NCBI GenBank assembly: GCA_024278285.1
Contig: JAJRTM010000330.1
Coordinates: 1 to 15,951, forward strand
Origin: Planctomycetota bacterium
GTDB lineage: Bacteria; Planctomycetota; Planctomycetia; Planctomycetales; Planctomycetaceae
Reading direction: 5' to 3'
Length of the DNA stretch: 15,951 bases
Under the pieces are notes generated by a model, which ran no database searches, had not been told where the DNA came from, and worked only from the letters and a program-made list of their open reading frames with translations. Of this stretch, positions 1 to 7,868 are shown in pieces. Position 1 is the stretch's first letter. Each line of letters begins with the position of its first letter. Made by a program: the position numbers and the translations under genes.

Positions 1-579
1 ATAGCCTTCATCCGGGCTGTGGCATGATGAACAGCTAACCGTATTGTCTGCTGAAAGTCGTGTGTCGAAAAAGAGTTGTCTTCCAAGTTCAATTTTTGCC
101 CGAGTTAAAGGATTTGCTTCCAAAATGCCCGCAGGAATTTTCCCACCATTTAAGCCTAAAGGAAGGGTCACTTCTAAAACATCGTGGTTATGCTTTTGGT
201 CGAGCCATTTTTGAATTTCTTCAATCGTTAATTTTCCCTTCCCGGGAATCCCTTTGGCCAGTTCAGGCCCCCCCAACAGGACTTTGTTTGAGATTTTTTC
301 TGTGGCTGTTTTTGATTTCTCGACTTCAGTTTTCTGTTCTACTTTGGGAGCAGGTGTTGGTGATGTTTCCGGTTTTTCCATAACTTTTTCTGAATCAGAC
401 ATATCCGCTTCTTCGCCCAGGCTAATCTCGTCGCTGGAAGCTGTGTCTGAATTTACGGCATCACTTGTCGAAGGAGTTTCCGATTGTGGTTCTGTTTTCT
501 CTGAACATCCCACAAAGAGGAATATCAATCCGCAAAATAATACCGCTGATAATTTCGTGGTGAACGTCATTTTTATCAT
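1..579 (-). CDS. Di-haem cytochrome c peroxidase / MauG-family lipoprotein, N-terminal part (3' end outside window)
   Basis: Reading the minus strand from ATG at 579 (or the in-frame ATG at 570) gives 193 residues that stay open to the window edge. Residues 1-25 form a lipoprotein signal: a short basic start, a hydrophobic stretch and FVGC, with Cys25 as the likely lipid-bearing residue. A Ser/Thr/Glu/Pro-rich linker of about 75 residues follows. The conserved start of the bacterial di-haem peroxidase fold comes next: NPLTRAKIELGRQLFFDTRL, then a CSSCH haem-binding motif at 183-187, followed by SPDEGY. Family members reduce hydrogen peroxide with electrons from small cytochromes or, in MauG-like proteins, oxidise protein side chains, outside the cytoplasm. 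The second haem motif would lie beyond the window. A weak AGGGA precedes the start. The family call is firm; the exact substrate and the choice between the two start codons are not. Confidence 0.9.
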   Translation of the reverse strand, partial: MIKMTFTTKLSAVLFCGLIFLFVGCSEKTEPQSETPSTSDAVNSDTASSDEISLGEEADMSDSEKVMEKPETSPTPAPKVEQKTEVEKSKTATEKISNKVLLGGPELAKGIPGKGKLTIEEIQKWLDQKHNHDVLEVTLPLGLNGGKIPAGILEANPLTRAKIELGRQLFFDTRLSADNTVSCSSCHSPDEGY

Positions 580-923
580 TGTTGTACTTTCCCTGGTTGT
601 TGTCCTGGCGACAATTACAGAAGGCAAATCCCAGCACGGCTGGTCTGTTCTGACCGCCGTAACTAAAAACTGCTTTTCTAAAACTTGCGATCCATGTACA
701 AACTTTTACCGTTAGTGACACAGATTACGATCTTCTTTTATGAATTCAAATAAAATAGAAAGTTAGCAATCGGTTGGAAGTTGGCAGGTCGTTAGTGATT
801 ATTGCATAACCACTGCGGCAAATCTATTTAGCCTGTTCATTGTAGGAGAATCAACAGATTTCACAACAAAATCGATCTGTTTGAATCGTGAATTCCTCAA
901 ATAATTTCTAACGAAAACTTTGA
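580..923. other. Intergenic stretch without a recognised gene
   Basis: No open frame here resembles a protein I recognise on either strand. It lies directly upstream of the leftward peroxidase gene, so that gene's promoter should be here, but I could not pick out a convincing -35/-10 pair. The only structure seen is a small hairpin, CCAGC-ACG-GCTGG, at 631-643. The second half is AT-rich. Confidence 0.5.
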
Positions 924-949
924 GAATTACTCCAATTCGTTTTACAACC

Positions 950-1118
950 CGGGCACTGGCTTCTGCTACGATGGGGCTGGCTTCTCAAGATTATTGAATC
1001 CCGCTCGGAAAAAATCGGGCAAATTGCTGCGAGGCTTCTGGGGCCAGTTTGGTCAATTGCTGCTTATTTTGTTGTCCCGGTGCTCGTTGTTGAAGAAGCA
1101 GGTCCGGTTGAGGCATTC
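950..1118 (+). pseudogene. Decayed fragment of a DUF6159-like integral membrane protein gene
   Basis: Two adjacent reading frames each hold part of one recognisable protein. Frame 2 (from 950) reads RALASATMGLAS and then meets a stop (TGA at 995). Frame 3 (from 981) reads LLKIIESRSEKIGQIAARLL, then GPVWSIAAYFVVPVLVVEEA and GPVEAF. Joined across a one-base shift near 976-986, this matches my memory of the core of DUF6159-type membrane proteins, in which an 'ATVG..L..IEERSE' segment precedes 'AW..A.FFVVPVL..EG.GPVEA'. The usual continuation after GPVEA is missing: the sequence passes directly into the repeat starting at 1111. No start codon with a plausible N-terminus and no C-terminal part was found, so the product cannot be functional. 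The family name rests on recall, not on a search; the frameshifted homology itself is visible. Confidence 0.6.
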
Positions 1119-1182
1119 TTGCCTGCCTTAAATAAAGCATGTCCAAGCGAGACAGACTCCGAATGTCTGTGCTCCTTTGAGA
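1111..1182 (-). repeat. Dispersed twin-hairpin repeat, copy A
   Basis: Read on the minus strand, this 72-base element has two small hairpins. The first is ACAGAC-attcgga-GTCTGT and the second is AGGCA-AGAA-TGCCT; about 27 bases separate them. A diverged copy lies in opposite orientation at 9990-10062, and the two agree at roughly three quarters of positions when aligned by eye. It sits at the broken edge of the pseudogene at 950-1118. It looks like a REP- or MITE-like intergenic repeat; no transposase is nearby. Confidence 0.75.
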
Positions 1183-1386
1183 TGAAACGAGGTTCCCTGA
1201 CAAGAAATGCGATGGGAACAAGTCGTGGTGACTTGAATTCTCCCCCCTGCGTATACAATGATGGAAACGCTGTGCTGCTCCTTCACTCTTGGGGGATTGA
1301 TACTTTCAGGGGAATTCGAACTAACTCGACAGCCTTACAAAACAAAAAGAATCCCGCGGATTGCTTTCTAGATAACGTTAGATGAT
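1183..1386. other. Intergenic stretch upstream of the kinase, no gene seen
   Basis: Short open frames occur on both strands here, but they run through the repeat at 1111-1182 and have no recognisable protein features. No continuation of the membrane-protein remnant was found. The kinase promoter should lie here; no clear promoter motif or Shine-Dalgarno sequence was visible. Confidence 0.45.
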
Positions 1387-2259
1387 ATGCAGATATTGAA
1401 AAAATGGTTTCAACGGGGAAAGCCCGCTGATGATCGTATTAATTTGAATTCCCGGTTTAATTTGATCTCGAAAATGGGAATGGGGACGATGTCGGATGTT
1501 TGGAAATCGCAAGATCTCCAAACGCAAAAAATCGTTGCACTGAAAATCATCGATCCTGAAAAACAGCAGAAAATCAACCTCCGATTCCCCAAGGGGGCGC
1601 GTCCTGAAGAAGGTGAGGTCGCTGTTGGCTTGAAACATCGCTACATTGTCAAAACTTTTGAATACGGGATGAGCACCGAAGATAAACCATTTCTAGTGAT
1701 GGAATATCTCGAAGGAATCAGCTTATTGCAATATGTTGAATTGCAAAATGAAACGATGAAAAATTACTGTTTGAAATGGATGATTCAACTTGGCGAAGCG
1801 TTGCAATACTTCCATGAAGAGAACTGGATCCATCGTGATTTCTGCCCAAAAAATATTCTGACAAGCACCAAGGGGGATATCAAGCTGATAGACTTTGGTC
1901 TGGTTGTCCCGAATACGCCTACCTTTTGCGCACCGGGAAACCGAACAGGCACGGCTGATTACATGGCCCCGGAACTTGTCAAAAGAGAGCGTACGGATCA
2001 GCGGATTGATATTTATTCTTACGCGGTCACCTGTTACCAGATGTGTGCCAATCATCTGCCTTACCCGCCGGGGAAAAACCTGGCAACGATTGTTAAAAAC
2101 CTGAATCGTCCCCCGTTGGATATCAGGCAATTTGCACCGGACCTTCCCGGCGAGATCGCAGGAGTCATTTTCAAAGGGCTGGAGAAAAGACCGGACGACC
2201 GCTGGCAAACGGCGAAAGAAATGACAGATGCTTTTGAGCAAATTGCTCGGAAGATGTGA
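1387..2259 (+). CDS. Small cytosolic Ser/Thr protein kinase (kinase domain only)
   Basis: This 290-residue protein is essentially one eukaryote-like (Hanks-type) kinase domain that phosphorylates proteins on Ser/Thr using ATP. Visible motifs in order are a glycine-rich loop GMGTMSDVW at 31-39, the ATP-binding lysine in VALKI at 53, HRDFCPKN at 149-156 with catalytic Asp151 and Asn156, DFG at 169-171, and an MAPEL activation-segment end. The catalytic-loop Lys found in most Ser/Thr kinases (HRDLKPxN) is Cys153 here. There is no membrane segment or sensor domain, unlike the large planctomycete kinases with receptor-like tails, so the protein should be cytoplasmic and its input signal is unknown. 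The ATG has no Shine-Dalgarno. The helicase gene begins 60 bases downstream on the same strand, with no obvious functional link. The kinase call is firm; activity is likely but untested. Confidence 0.93.
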   Translation: MQILKKWFQRGKPADDRINLNSRFNLISKMGMGTMSDVWKSQDLQTQKIVALKIIDPEKQQKINLRFPKGARPEEGEVAVGLKHRYIVKTFEYGMSTEDKPFLVMEYLEGISLLQYVELQNETMKNYCLKWMIQLGEALQYFHEENWIHRDFCPKNILTSTKGDIKLIDFGLVVPNTPTFCAPGNRTGTADYMAPELVKRERTDQRIDIYSYAVTCYQMCANHLPYPPGKNLATIVKNLNRPPLDIRQFAPDLPGEIAGVIFKGLEKRPDDRWQTAKEMTDAFEQIARKM

Positions 2260-2319
2260 GAGCATTATTTCCTGTCGTATGATGTTATTGCACACTTCCT
2301 CTCATCTGGTTTTTTCAGC

Positions 2320-4326
2320 ATGAATCCGAGACAACTTATTGAATCTTTGAATCCGTCTCAGCGAGATGCGGCGACGACCACGAAAGGGCCACTGCTTGTG
2401 CTGGCGGGGGCGGGGACGGGGAAGACGCGCGTTATTACCACGCGAATGGCGTTACTGATCAGCCAGGGGGTTTCGCCTGAACGGATTTTATCGGTCACGT
2501 TTACGAATAAAGCTTCCAAAGAGATGGCAGAGCGTTTGCGGAGCATGTTCGGCAAGCGGATGAAATCGAAACCGCGAATTTCGACCTTTCACTCTTTGTG
2601 TGTGCGTATTTTACGGGAAGAAATTGAATTACTTGGTTATCGAAAAAACTTTACGATTGTGGATCGCGGCGATCAAGAATCGATTGCCCGGGAAGTGCTT
2701 CGCAAAATTCGCATTCAGGAAGCAGCACTCAAACCGGGAGATTTGCTGAGTATTATCAGTCGTTGGAAATCGGCTGCGGTCCGACCGGGAGATGCGGGTG
2801 ATCAAGCGGAAGATGATCGGGAATTTCTCGCCTCGATGGCTTACAAAAAATACTGTGAACAACTGCGGGCCAGAAACAGTGTCGATTTTGACGACCTGCT
2901 TTTGCTGACCGATCAACTCTTTGCCCATCACCCCGAAGCGTTGCGTCGCCAGCAGGAATGTTATGACTTTATTCAGATTGATGAATATCAGGATACGAAT
3001 CAACTGCAATTCCGTGTCATTCAGGCGCTCGTCAAGCCGCATGGGAATTTGTGCGTGGTCGGTGATGATGACCAATCGATTTATGGCTGGCGGGGAGCTG
3101 AAGTAAAACATATTCTTTCGTTTCAACAGCATTTTCCGGCTGCAAAAGTGGTGCGACTGGAAGATAACTACCGCTGTACCGAAGAGATTCTTGCGGTGGC
3201 GAATCGGCTGGTCAGTTTTAATCGCGAGCGACATCGCAAAGTGTTGCGGTCCACGAAAAAAGGGATTGAGCCGGTCCGTTACGAGAAGTTTCAGGATGAC
3301 ACCATCGAAGCAGAACGGGTTGTGATGGAGATCAACTATTTGATCAACCATCGCGAGAAACAGCCCCGCGATTTTGCGATTCTGTTTCGCACTAACGAAC
3401 AGCCCCGCGCGTTTGAATCGGAACTTCGTCGGCGTCAATTGCCTTATGTTATATTGGGCAGCCAGTCATTTTTTGATCGCAAAGAAATTCGGGATTTGAT
3501 TGCCTATTTAAGAATTATCGCGTATCCCAAAGATGAAACAGCGATGCTGCGAATTATCAATGTCCCTGCTCGTAATATCGGCACCGGGACCATCGATAAA
3601 ATAATGACACGGGCGATCAGTGAAGGGATTCCATTTTTCGAGGCGGCGGAAAAGGCGGTTCAAAAAGGGACACTGAACGCAAAGCCCAAAGCAGCCGTGG
3701 ATCATTTTCGGCACCAGTTGGAAGGCTGGCGAAAACAATTTGCAAACCACTCTGAACCACTTGCGAATCATTTGCGGAAGCTGATTGATTCTCTTAATTA
3801 CATGCGGGAAATCGAAAAGCTGTATAAACAATCGACACAACAGCAGATCAGACGCGAATCGATTGAACAGCTTGTCAATTCGCTTGACGATTATTCAAAG
3901 CGGGCGCGTCAACCCAAATTACAGGATTTTCTTGACGAAATTGTTCTGAATGATCGCGACGAATTTGCATCAGGCGATAAAAAAGAACTGGAACAAAATG
4001 CGGTTAAACTGTTGACGATTCATAGCGCCAAGGGGCTTGAATTTCCGCGTGTGTATCTGGTCGGGATGGAAGAGGGATTGCTGCCTCATAAACGGTCCAT
4101 CATTGGGACAGAAAAAGAGATCGAAGAAGAGCGGCGACTGGCGTATGTTGCAGTCACTCGCGCTCAGGAGTCGTTGACGATGACATTCGCAGAAACACGC
4201 AAAAAATGGGGCAAGAACCAGAAAACGATCCCGTCCCGTTTTTTGTACGAAATGCGCGGGGACCGGGACGATCAGAAACCAGATTCCAGCAGTTCCCCAA
4301 GTTCCACACGTGCAAATAGTTCCTGA
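2320..4326 (+). CDS. UvrD/Rep/PcrA-type superfamily 1 DNA helicase
   Basis: This 668-residue ATP-dependent 3'-5' DNA helicase has the length and motif order of the Rep/UvrD/PcrA group, which removes proteins from DNA, restarts stalled forks and takes part in repair. Motifs seen are Q-motif LNPSQRDA at 10-17, Walker A AGAGTGKT at 29-36, VTFTNKAS (Ia), FHSL, Walker B with IDEYQDTN (II), GDDDQSIYGWRGA (III), EDNYRC (IV), TIHSAKGLEF (V) and VAVTRAQ (VI). DEYQDTN and IYGWRGA are closer to Rep than to E. coli UvrD. The last 20 or so residues are a Ser-rich, probably disordered tail. The ATG at 2320 is not preceded by a Shine-Dalgarno, but the conserved region begins about ten residues in, so the start is reasonable. 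The family is certain; choosing between Rep, PcrA and UvrD needs a phylogeny. Confidence 0.97.
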   Translation: MNPRQLIESLNPSQRDAATTTKGPLLVLAGAGTGKTRVITTRMALLISQGVSPERILSVTFTNKASKEMAERLRSMFGKRMKSKPRISTFHSLCVRILREEIELLGYRKNFTIVDRGDQESIAREVLRKIRIQEAALKPGDLLSIISRWKSAAVRPGDAGDQAEDDREFLASMAYKKYCEQLRARNSVDFDDLLLLTDQLFAHHPEALRRQQECYDFIQIDEYQDTNQLQFRVIQALVKPHGNLCVVGDDDQSIYGWRGAEVKHILSFQQHFPAAKVVRLEDNYRCTEEILAVANRLVSFNRERHRKVLRSTKKGIEPVRYEKFQDDTIEAERVVMEINYLINHREKQPRDFAILFRTNEQPRAFESELRRRQLPYVILGSQSFFDRKEIRDLIAYLRIIAYPKDETAMLRIINVPARNIGTGTIDKIMTRAISEGIPFFEAAEKAVQKGTLNAKPKAAVDHFRHQLEGWRKQFANHSEPLANHLRKLIDSLNYMREIEKLYKQSTQQQIRRESIEQLVNSLDDYSKRARQPKLQDFLDEIVLNDRDEFASGDKKELEQNAVKLLTIHSAKGLEFPRVYLVGMEEGLLPHKRSIIGTEKEIEEERRLAYVAVTRAQESLTMTFAETRKKWGKNQKTIPSRFLYEMRGDRDDQKPDSSSSPSSTRANSS

Positions 4327-4382
4327 CTGTATTATACTTCTCGCCTTGAGACGAAAGAAAAAAGAACGATTATATTTGAACC

Positions 4383-4409
4383 ACGAAAGAAACGAAAAAC
4401 ACGAAAGAA
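4383..4409 (+). repeat. Purine-rich 9-base tandem array (ACGAAAGAA type)
   Basis: Three consecutive 9-base units, ACGAAAGAA, ACGAAAAAC and ACGAAAGAA, follow each other without gaps just after the helicase gene. A related array with the same period lies on the other strand at 9914-9957. It is non-coding; I know of no function. Confidence 0.7.
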
Positions 4410-4480
4410 GAGAAAAATTGTTTAACGGCAAGCCGAAGGCGACTGCGTAAACCGGTTTGCTTTTTGGAAAGATGTCGAAC

Positions 4481-4510
4481 CGCAAATGAACGTGAATTGA
4501 CGCGAATCAT
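4481..4510 (+). repeat. Degenerate 10-base tandem array (CGCGAATnAn type)
   Basis: Three 10-base units stand head to tail: CGCAAATGAA, CGTGAATTGA and CGCGAATCAT. They share the CGnnAAT core and a period close to one DNA helical turn. The array lies in the 290-base gap between the helicase and oxidoreductase genes. Confidence 0.55.
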
Positions 4511-4592
4511 TTTTTAGTCAGACCGGGTAGCTCAGACAACGTAAATTTCTACTAAAACCAAATTTCACTGAGTAGTTACTATTACTTTTTGT

Positions 4593-4609
4593 GGTCCGCA
4601 CAGCGGACC
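4593..4609. repeat. Perfect 7-bp hairpin next to a start codon
   Basis: GGTCCGC, loop ACA, GCGGACC forms a perfect stem with a three-base loop. It ends seven bases before the ATG at 4617. It resembles short GC-rich hairpin repeats scattered between genes elsewhere in this window (14878-14896 and inside 9718-9875). There is no T-run after it, so it is not a typical terminator; in the mRNA it could hinder ribosome access to the first ATG. Confidence 0.7.
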
Positions 4610-4616
4610 CTACAAG

Positions 4617-5549
4617 ATGGCAAGACAGATGGCGAAATTAGACATTAAAGCAGGTGAAACAAAACTCGGTTGGATTGGCACCGGCGTGATGGGTCAAAGC
4701 ATGGCTGGTCATTTGATGGAAGCCGGGTTTTCGCTGAGTGTTTATTCCCGGACACAATCAAAGGCAGAAGGATTGATTGCCCGTGGCGCCACGTGGTGCG
4801 ACAGTCCAAAAGCGGTAGCGGAAAATTCAGATATTATTTTCGCAATTGTTGGTTTCCCTAAAGATGTCCGTGAAGTTTTTCTGGGAGAACAAGGCGCCCT
4901 GGCTGGTGCGAGTTCTGGGAATGTGCTTGTCGATATGACAACCAGTGAGCCTTCCCTTGCCGTCGAGATCTATGAAGCAGCTAAAGCGAAGGGGGTTGCA
5001 TCGGTTGATGCTCCTGTTTCCGGCGGTGATGTCGGTGCCAAGAATGCTGCACTTTCCATTATGATTGGTGGCGATGAAGAAACTGTTACTGCGCTCAATC
5101 CCTGCTGGGCCGCGATGGGCAAGACGATTGTGCATCAGGGAAAAGCCGGGGCAGGTCAACATACGAAAATGGTTAATCAAACTCTCATCGCAACGGGCAT
5201 GATTGGTGTTTGTGAGGGATTACTTTACGGTTACAAAGCCGGGCTTGATTTGGAAACGGTGATGAAATCGGTCGCGAGCGGAGCTGCGGGGAGCTGGTCA
5301 CTTTCTAATTTGGCCCCACGAATAATCGATAACAATTTCGATCCCGGTTTCTTTGTTGAACACTTCATTAAAGATATGGGGATCGCGCTGGCTGAAGCTC
5401 AGCGAATGAATCTTTCGTTGCCGGGCCTGGCGATGGCTCATCAATTTTATATTGCACTCAAAGCCTTGGGACATGGACGGGACGGAACACAGGCATTGTT
5501 GCTCGCATTAGCAGAATTATCCGGGATCGACTGGAAAAACCGTTCCTGA
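4617..5549 (+). CDS. 3-hydroxyisobutyrate dehydrogenase-family NAD(P)-dependent oxidoreductase
   Basis: This 310-residue cytosolic beta-hydroxyacid dehydrogenase has the usual family length. The Rossmann dinucleotide site is [10 protein letters not shown] at 17-26. The substrate-binding motif DAPVSGG lies at 131-137, and the catalytic lysine is Lys184 in QHTKMVNQ. Relatives oxidise 3-hydroxyisobutyrate or reduce tartronate semialdehyde or succinic semialdehyde; the sequence does not show which applies here. dapA starts 54 bases downstream on the same strand, so co-transcription is possible, although the pathway link is unclear. The start is uncertain: ATG 4617 lies immediately after a hairpin and lacks a Shine-Dalgarno, and the in-frame ATG at 4629 would also keep the whole Rossmann fold. 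The family call is secure. Confidence 0.93.
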   Translation: MARQMAKLDIKAGETKLGWIGTGVMGQSMAGHLMEAGFSLSVYSRTQSKAEGLIARGATWCDSPKAVAENSDIIFAIVGFPKDVREVFLGEQGALAGASSGNVLVDMTTSEPSLAVEIYEAAKAKGVASVDAPVSGGDVGAKNAALSIMIGGDEETVTALNPCWAAMGKTIVHQGKAGAGQHTKMVNQTLIATGMIGVCEGLLYGYKAGLDLETVMKSVASGAAGSWSLSNLAPRIIDNNFDPGFFVEHFIKDMGIALAEAQRMNLSLPGLAMAHQFYIALKALGHGRDGTQALLLALAELSGIDWKNRS

Positions 5550-5603
5550 AGCGGTAAAACGAGAGCTTGAAATTAAATTTAGCAGCTTAAATAGGCGAAT
5601 GAA

Positions 5604-6494
5604 ATGACACGTAAAGGGGAAATGTTCCGCGGAGTAACCGTTGCGCTGGTCACTCCATTTAAGGATGGTGCGGTTGATGAAGCATCACTTCGGCAACTGG
5701 TCGATGAAATGGTAGCGGCTGGGATTGAAGGAGTTGCACCGTGTGGCACGACGGGCGAAAGCCCGACGCTTTCGCATGATGAACATGATCGCGTGATCGA
5801 AATTGTTTGCGACCAGACCGCTGGACGCATGAAAGTGATGGCGGGAACTGGTTCCAACAGTACCGCAGAAGCGATTCGGCTGACCAAAAATGCCAAGGCA
5901 GCCGGGGCGGATGGCGCGCTCATTGTTTCTCCTTATTACAACAAGCCGATGCAGGAAGGCTTTTATCAGCATTATAAAGCGATTGCAGAAGCGGTCGATA
6001 TTCCGATTGTTGTCTATAATATTCCGGGGCGGTCTGCGAAAAACATCGAACCGGAAACAATTATTCGTCTGGCAGAACTGCCGAATATCGTTGCTGTCAA
6101 AGAAGCAACCGGGTCGATGGATCAGGCGTCACAAATACTGGCAGGTTCTAACTTAACGCTTCTTTCTGGCGATGACAGTTTAACACTTCCCTTGATGTCA
6201 ATTGGCGGAAGTGGTTCTGTTTCTGTGGCGGGGAATCTTGTTCCTGCAGATGTCAAAGAATTAGTTGACAATGCGTCCTCCAACAATTGGGAGTCTGCCC
6301 GGCAGGCTCATCATAAATTGTTTGGGTTGTGTCGTAACATGCTTTCGCTGGCAACGAATCCGATTCCCGTTAAAGCAGCAATGCAACTTCTGGGTAAGGG
6401 AACCGGCGAAGTGCGGTTGCCGCTTACTCCGCTCGATGAACAGGGAATTGCACAGCTTCGAGAAACATTGCAAGATTACGGATTACTGGACTAA
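5604..6494 (+). CDS. dapA: 4-hydroxy-tetrahydrodipicolinate synthase
   Basis: DapA condenses pyruvate with aspartate semialdehyde in the cytoplasm. This is the first committed step to diaminopimelate and lysine. The 296 residues match the family length. Key residues are visible: GTTGES with Thr49 and Thr50, YNIPGR with Tyr138 and Arg143, and KEATG with the Schiff-base Lys166. The [10 protein letters not shown] segment near the C-terminal part of the barrel is also typical. The presence of dapA agrees with planctomycetes making diaminopimelate. A weak AGGCGA lies ahead of the ATG; a second in-frame ATG at 5622 (residue 7) cannot be excluded. Related lyases (N-acetylneuraminate lyase, KDG aldolase) share the fold, but the full set of Thr-Thr/Tyr/Arg/Lys residues favours DapA. 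Confidence 0.96.
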   Translation: MTRKGEMFRGVTVALVTPFKDGAVDEASLRQLVDEMVAAGIEGVAPCGTTGESPTLSHDEHDRVIEIVCDQTAGRMKVMAGTGSNSTAEAIRLTKNAKAAGADGALIVSPYYNKPMQEGFYQHYKAIAEAVDIPIVVYNIPGRSAKNIEPETIIRLAELPNIVAVKEATGSMDQASQILAGSNLTLLSGDDSLTLPLMSIGGSGSVSVAGNLVPADVKELVDNASSNNWESARQAHHKLFGLCRNMLSLATNPIPVKAAMQLLGKGTGEVRLPLTPLDEQGIAQLRETLQDYGLLD

Positions 6495-6546
6495 ATCGCC
6501 TGAGCTGCGACAAGCATCGACTTTCATTTTCCTTTCTTTTTTTTCT

Positions 6547-6550
6547 GGAG
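6547..6550 (+). promoter_or_regulatory. Shine-Dalgarno GGAG deciding a GTG start
   Basis: GGAG lies nine bases before GTG 6560. It is the clearest ribosome-binding site in the window, and it supports GTG rather than an internal ATG as the start of the GspE-like gene. Confidence 0.7.
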
Positions 6551-6559
6551 TAGCCTCTC

Positions 6560-7852
6560 GTGATTTTTGGATTCGGTCGAAATGATGAGGATGAGTACGA
6601 AGATGAAGAGATTGATCTGGTCTTATTCCAGGGAACTTACAGCGGTGTCGAAGTTGATATTTCTGAACATGCCAGGCTGGCAGAGGCTGGCTTGAACCGT
6701 GCCAAGGAATTGATCACCGATGCGCTCGAGCGTCGTGCAGAACTGATACGTATCGAACCGAAAGGCGAGCGAACCGTTGCCCAATTTCAAGTTGATGGAA
6801 TCGCCTTTGCCGGCGGTCGGATGAGCAAAAAAGAGGGGACTGCAGTCACCCAGGTGCTTAAACTGTTAAGCGGCCTGGATATCAAGCAAAGAAAAAAACC
6901 GCAAAACGGCATTCTGAAAGCTGAATTGGATGACGTGAAATACTATCTCGATATATACTCTAAACCGCTTGGCTCGGGGGCAGAACGAATATCTATCAAT
7001 ATTATTGATGTCAAAAATGCGAAATATGGCCCGGATGAATTAGGTTTCAATCCGCTCTTCCAAGAGAAAATTCGTGAATTGACGGAATCTAAAACCGGCA
7101 TTCTGCTTGCAGCCGGGCCTCCTGGTTCAGGGACAACCACAACTGCATTTGCGATTGCTCGCGGGATTGATTCCTATGTATTTGCAACCTACTGTTTTTT
7201 TGATGTCAGTTATCGAGACCTGAAAAACATCTCTCCTTTTGAACGTCGAGATGATGAACCCCTCAATGAAGCACTACGACGGCTGATTCGCATGGAAGGT
7301 GATATTGCGTTTGTTGCACCAATTAACGATAAAGAAATCCTCGAAACGATTCTGGAGAAGCAAACAGAGTTATCAATTATTTCTGAATTGACAGCCAAGG
7401 ATGCTGCATTTGCTGTCGAGAAATTGTGTAAATTATCTGGTGATCCAACGAAAATTGCAGAAGCAGTCCGGGGCATTTTCGGACAGAAGCTGATCAGAAG
7501 GCTTTGCGAGAAATGCAAACAACCATACCGCCCCAATCCTAAACTGTTAAAAAAAGTTGGCTTGAATGAATCGATCACGACACTTTACAAGAACAGAAAA
7601 TTTGATGAAGAAGAAGATGCCCGACCTTGTAAAGTATGCGGCGGCGGTGGTTACATCGGTCGCATCGCGATGCTGGAAATGATTGAAATGACTGAAGGCA
7701 TGAAAGCAGTTGTTGCCAAGGGAAGCTCGGCGGCAGATATCAAGGCGCAAGCCCGCAAAGAAAAAATGCTCTCCTTCAAAGATGATGGCTTACGACTTGT
7801 CGCAGAAGGCATCACCTCTCTTGAGGAGCTACAACGAGCATTCAGAGTTTGA
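6560..7852 (+). CDS. GspE/PilB-like type II secretion/type IV pilus ATPase homologue with degenerate nucleotide-binding motifs
   Basis: The 430-residue product follows the plan of the GspE/PilB/PilT secretion-ATPase family. It has an acidic N-terminus (about residues 8-18), an N2-like region at about 45-160 and a RecA-like core. The core ends in a zinc-site pair, C316EKC319 and C357KVC360, followed by [18 protein letters not shown]. The fold markers are kept but the catalytic motifs are not. Walker A is [10 protein letters not shown] at 186-195, with Thr192 where the ATP-binding lysine should be. The Walker B region is [12 protein letters not shown] at 246-257 instead of the usual DPDIIMVGEIRD. 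The His-box STLHTNDA is replaced by [11 protein letters not shown] at 272-282. It may therefore be a regulatory or structural pseudo-ATPase in a secretion or pilus-like system, acting at the inner face of the cytoplasmic membrane; this is inference. The cyclase gene starts 16 bases downstream. Confidence 0.88.
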   Translation: MIFGFGRNDEDEYEDEEIDLVLFQGTYSGVEVDISEHARLAEAGLNRAKELITDALERRAELIRIEPKGERTVAQFQVDGIAFAGGRMSKKEGTAVTQVLKLLSGLDIKQRKKPQNGILKAELDDVKYYLDIYSKPLGSGAERISINIIDVKNAKYGPDELGFNPLFQEKIRELTESKTGILLAAGPPGSGTTTTAFAIARGIDSYVFATYCFFDVSYRDLKNISPFERRDDEPLNEALRRLIRMEGDIAFVAPINDKEILETILEKQTELSIISELTAKDAAFAVEKLCKLSGDPTKIAEAVRGIFGQKLIRRLCEKCKQPYRPNPKLLKKVGLNESITTLYKNRKFDEEEDARPCKVCGGGGYIGRIAMLEMIEMTEGMKAVVAKGSSAADIKAQARKEKMLSFKDDGLRLVAEGITSLEELQRAFRV

Positions 7853-7868
7853 TGATTGGCTTTCCCGC

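Noticed and set aside
254..715. Open frame of 153 codons on the + strand
   Set aside because: It is the reverse shadow of the peroxidase gene; the minus strand gives a lipoprotein signal and a CxxCH haem motif.
991..1258. Two overlapping minus-strand open frames (76 and 64 codons)
   Set aside because: They run through the dispersed repeat and antisense to the membrane-protein remnant; neither has protein-like features.
1080..1385. 101-codon + strand open frame before the kinase
   Set aside because: Its first residues (VVEEAGPVEAF) belong to the decayed gene; the rest is repeat and unconserved sequence, so it is not a separate gene.
4383..4510. CRISPR-like array
   Set aside because: Units are 9-10 bases and contiguous, with no spacers and no cas genes in the window.
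7710..7868. N-terminal extension of the cyclase inside the GspE-like gene
   Set aside because: The extra 53 residues are basic and unlike the family, and they are the other-frame reading of conserved GspE-like sequence; a start at 7782 or 7785 remains possible.
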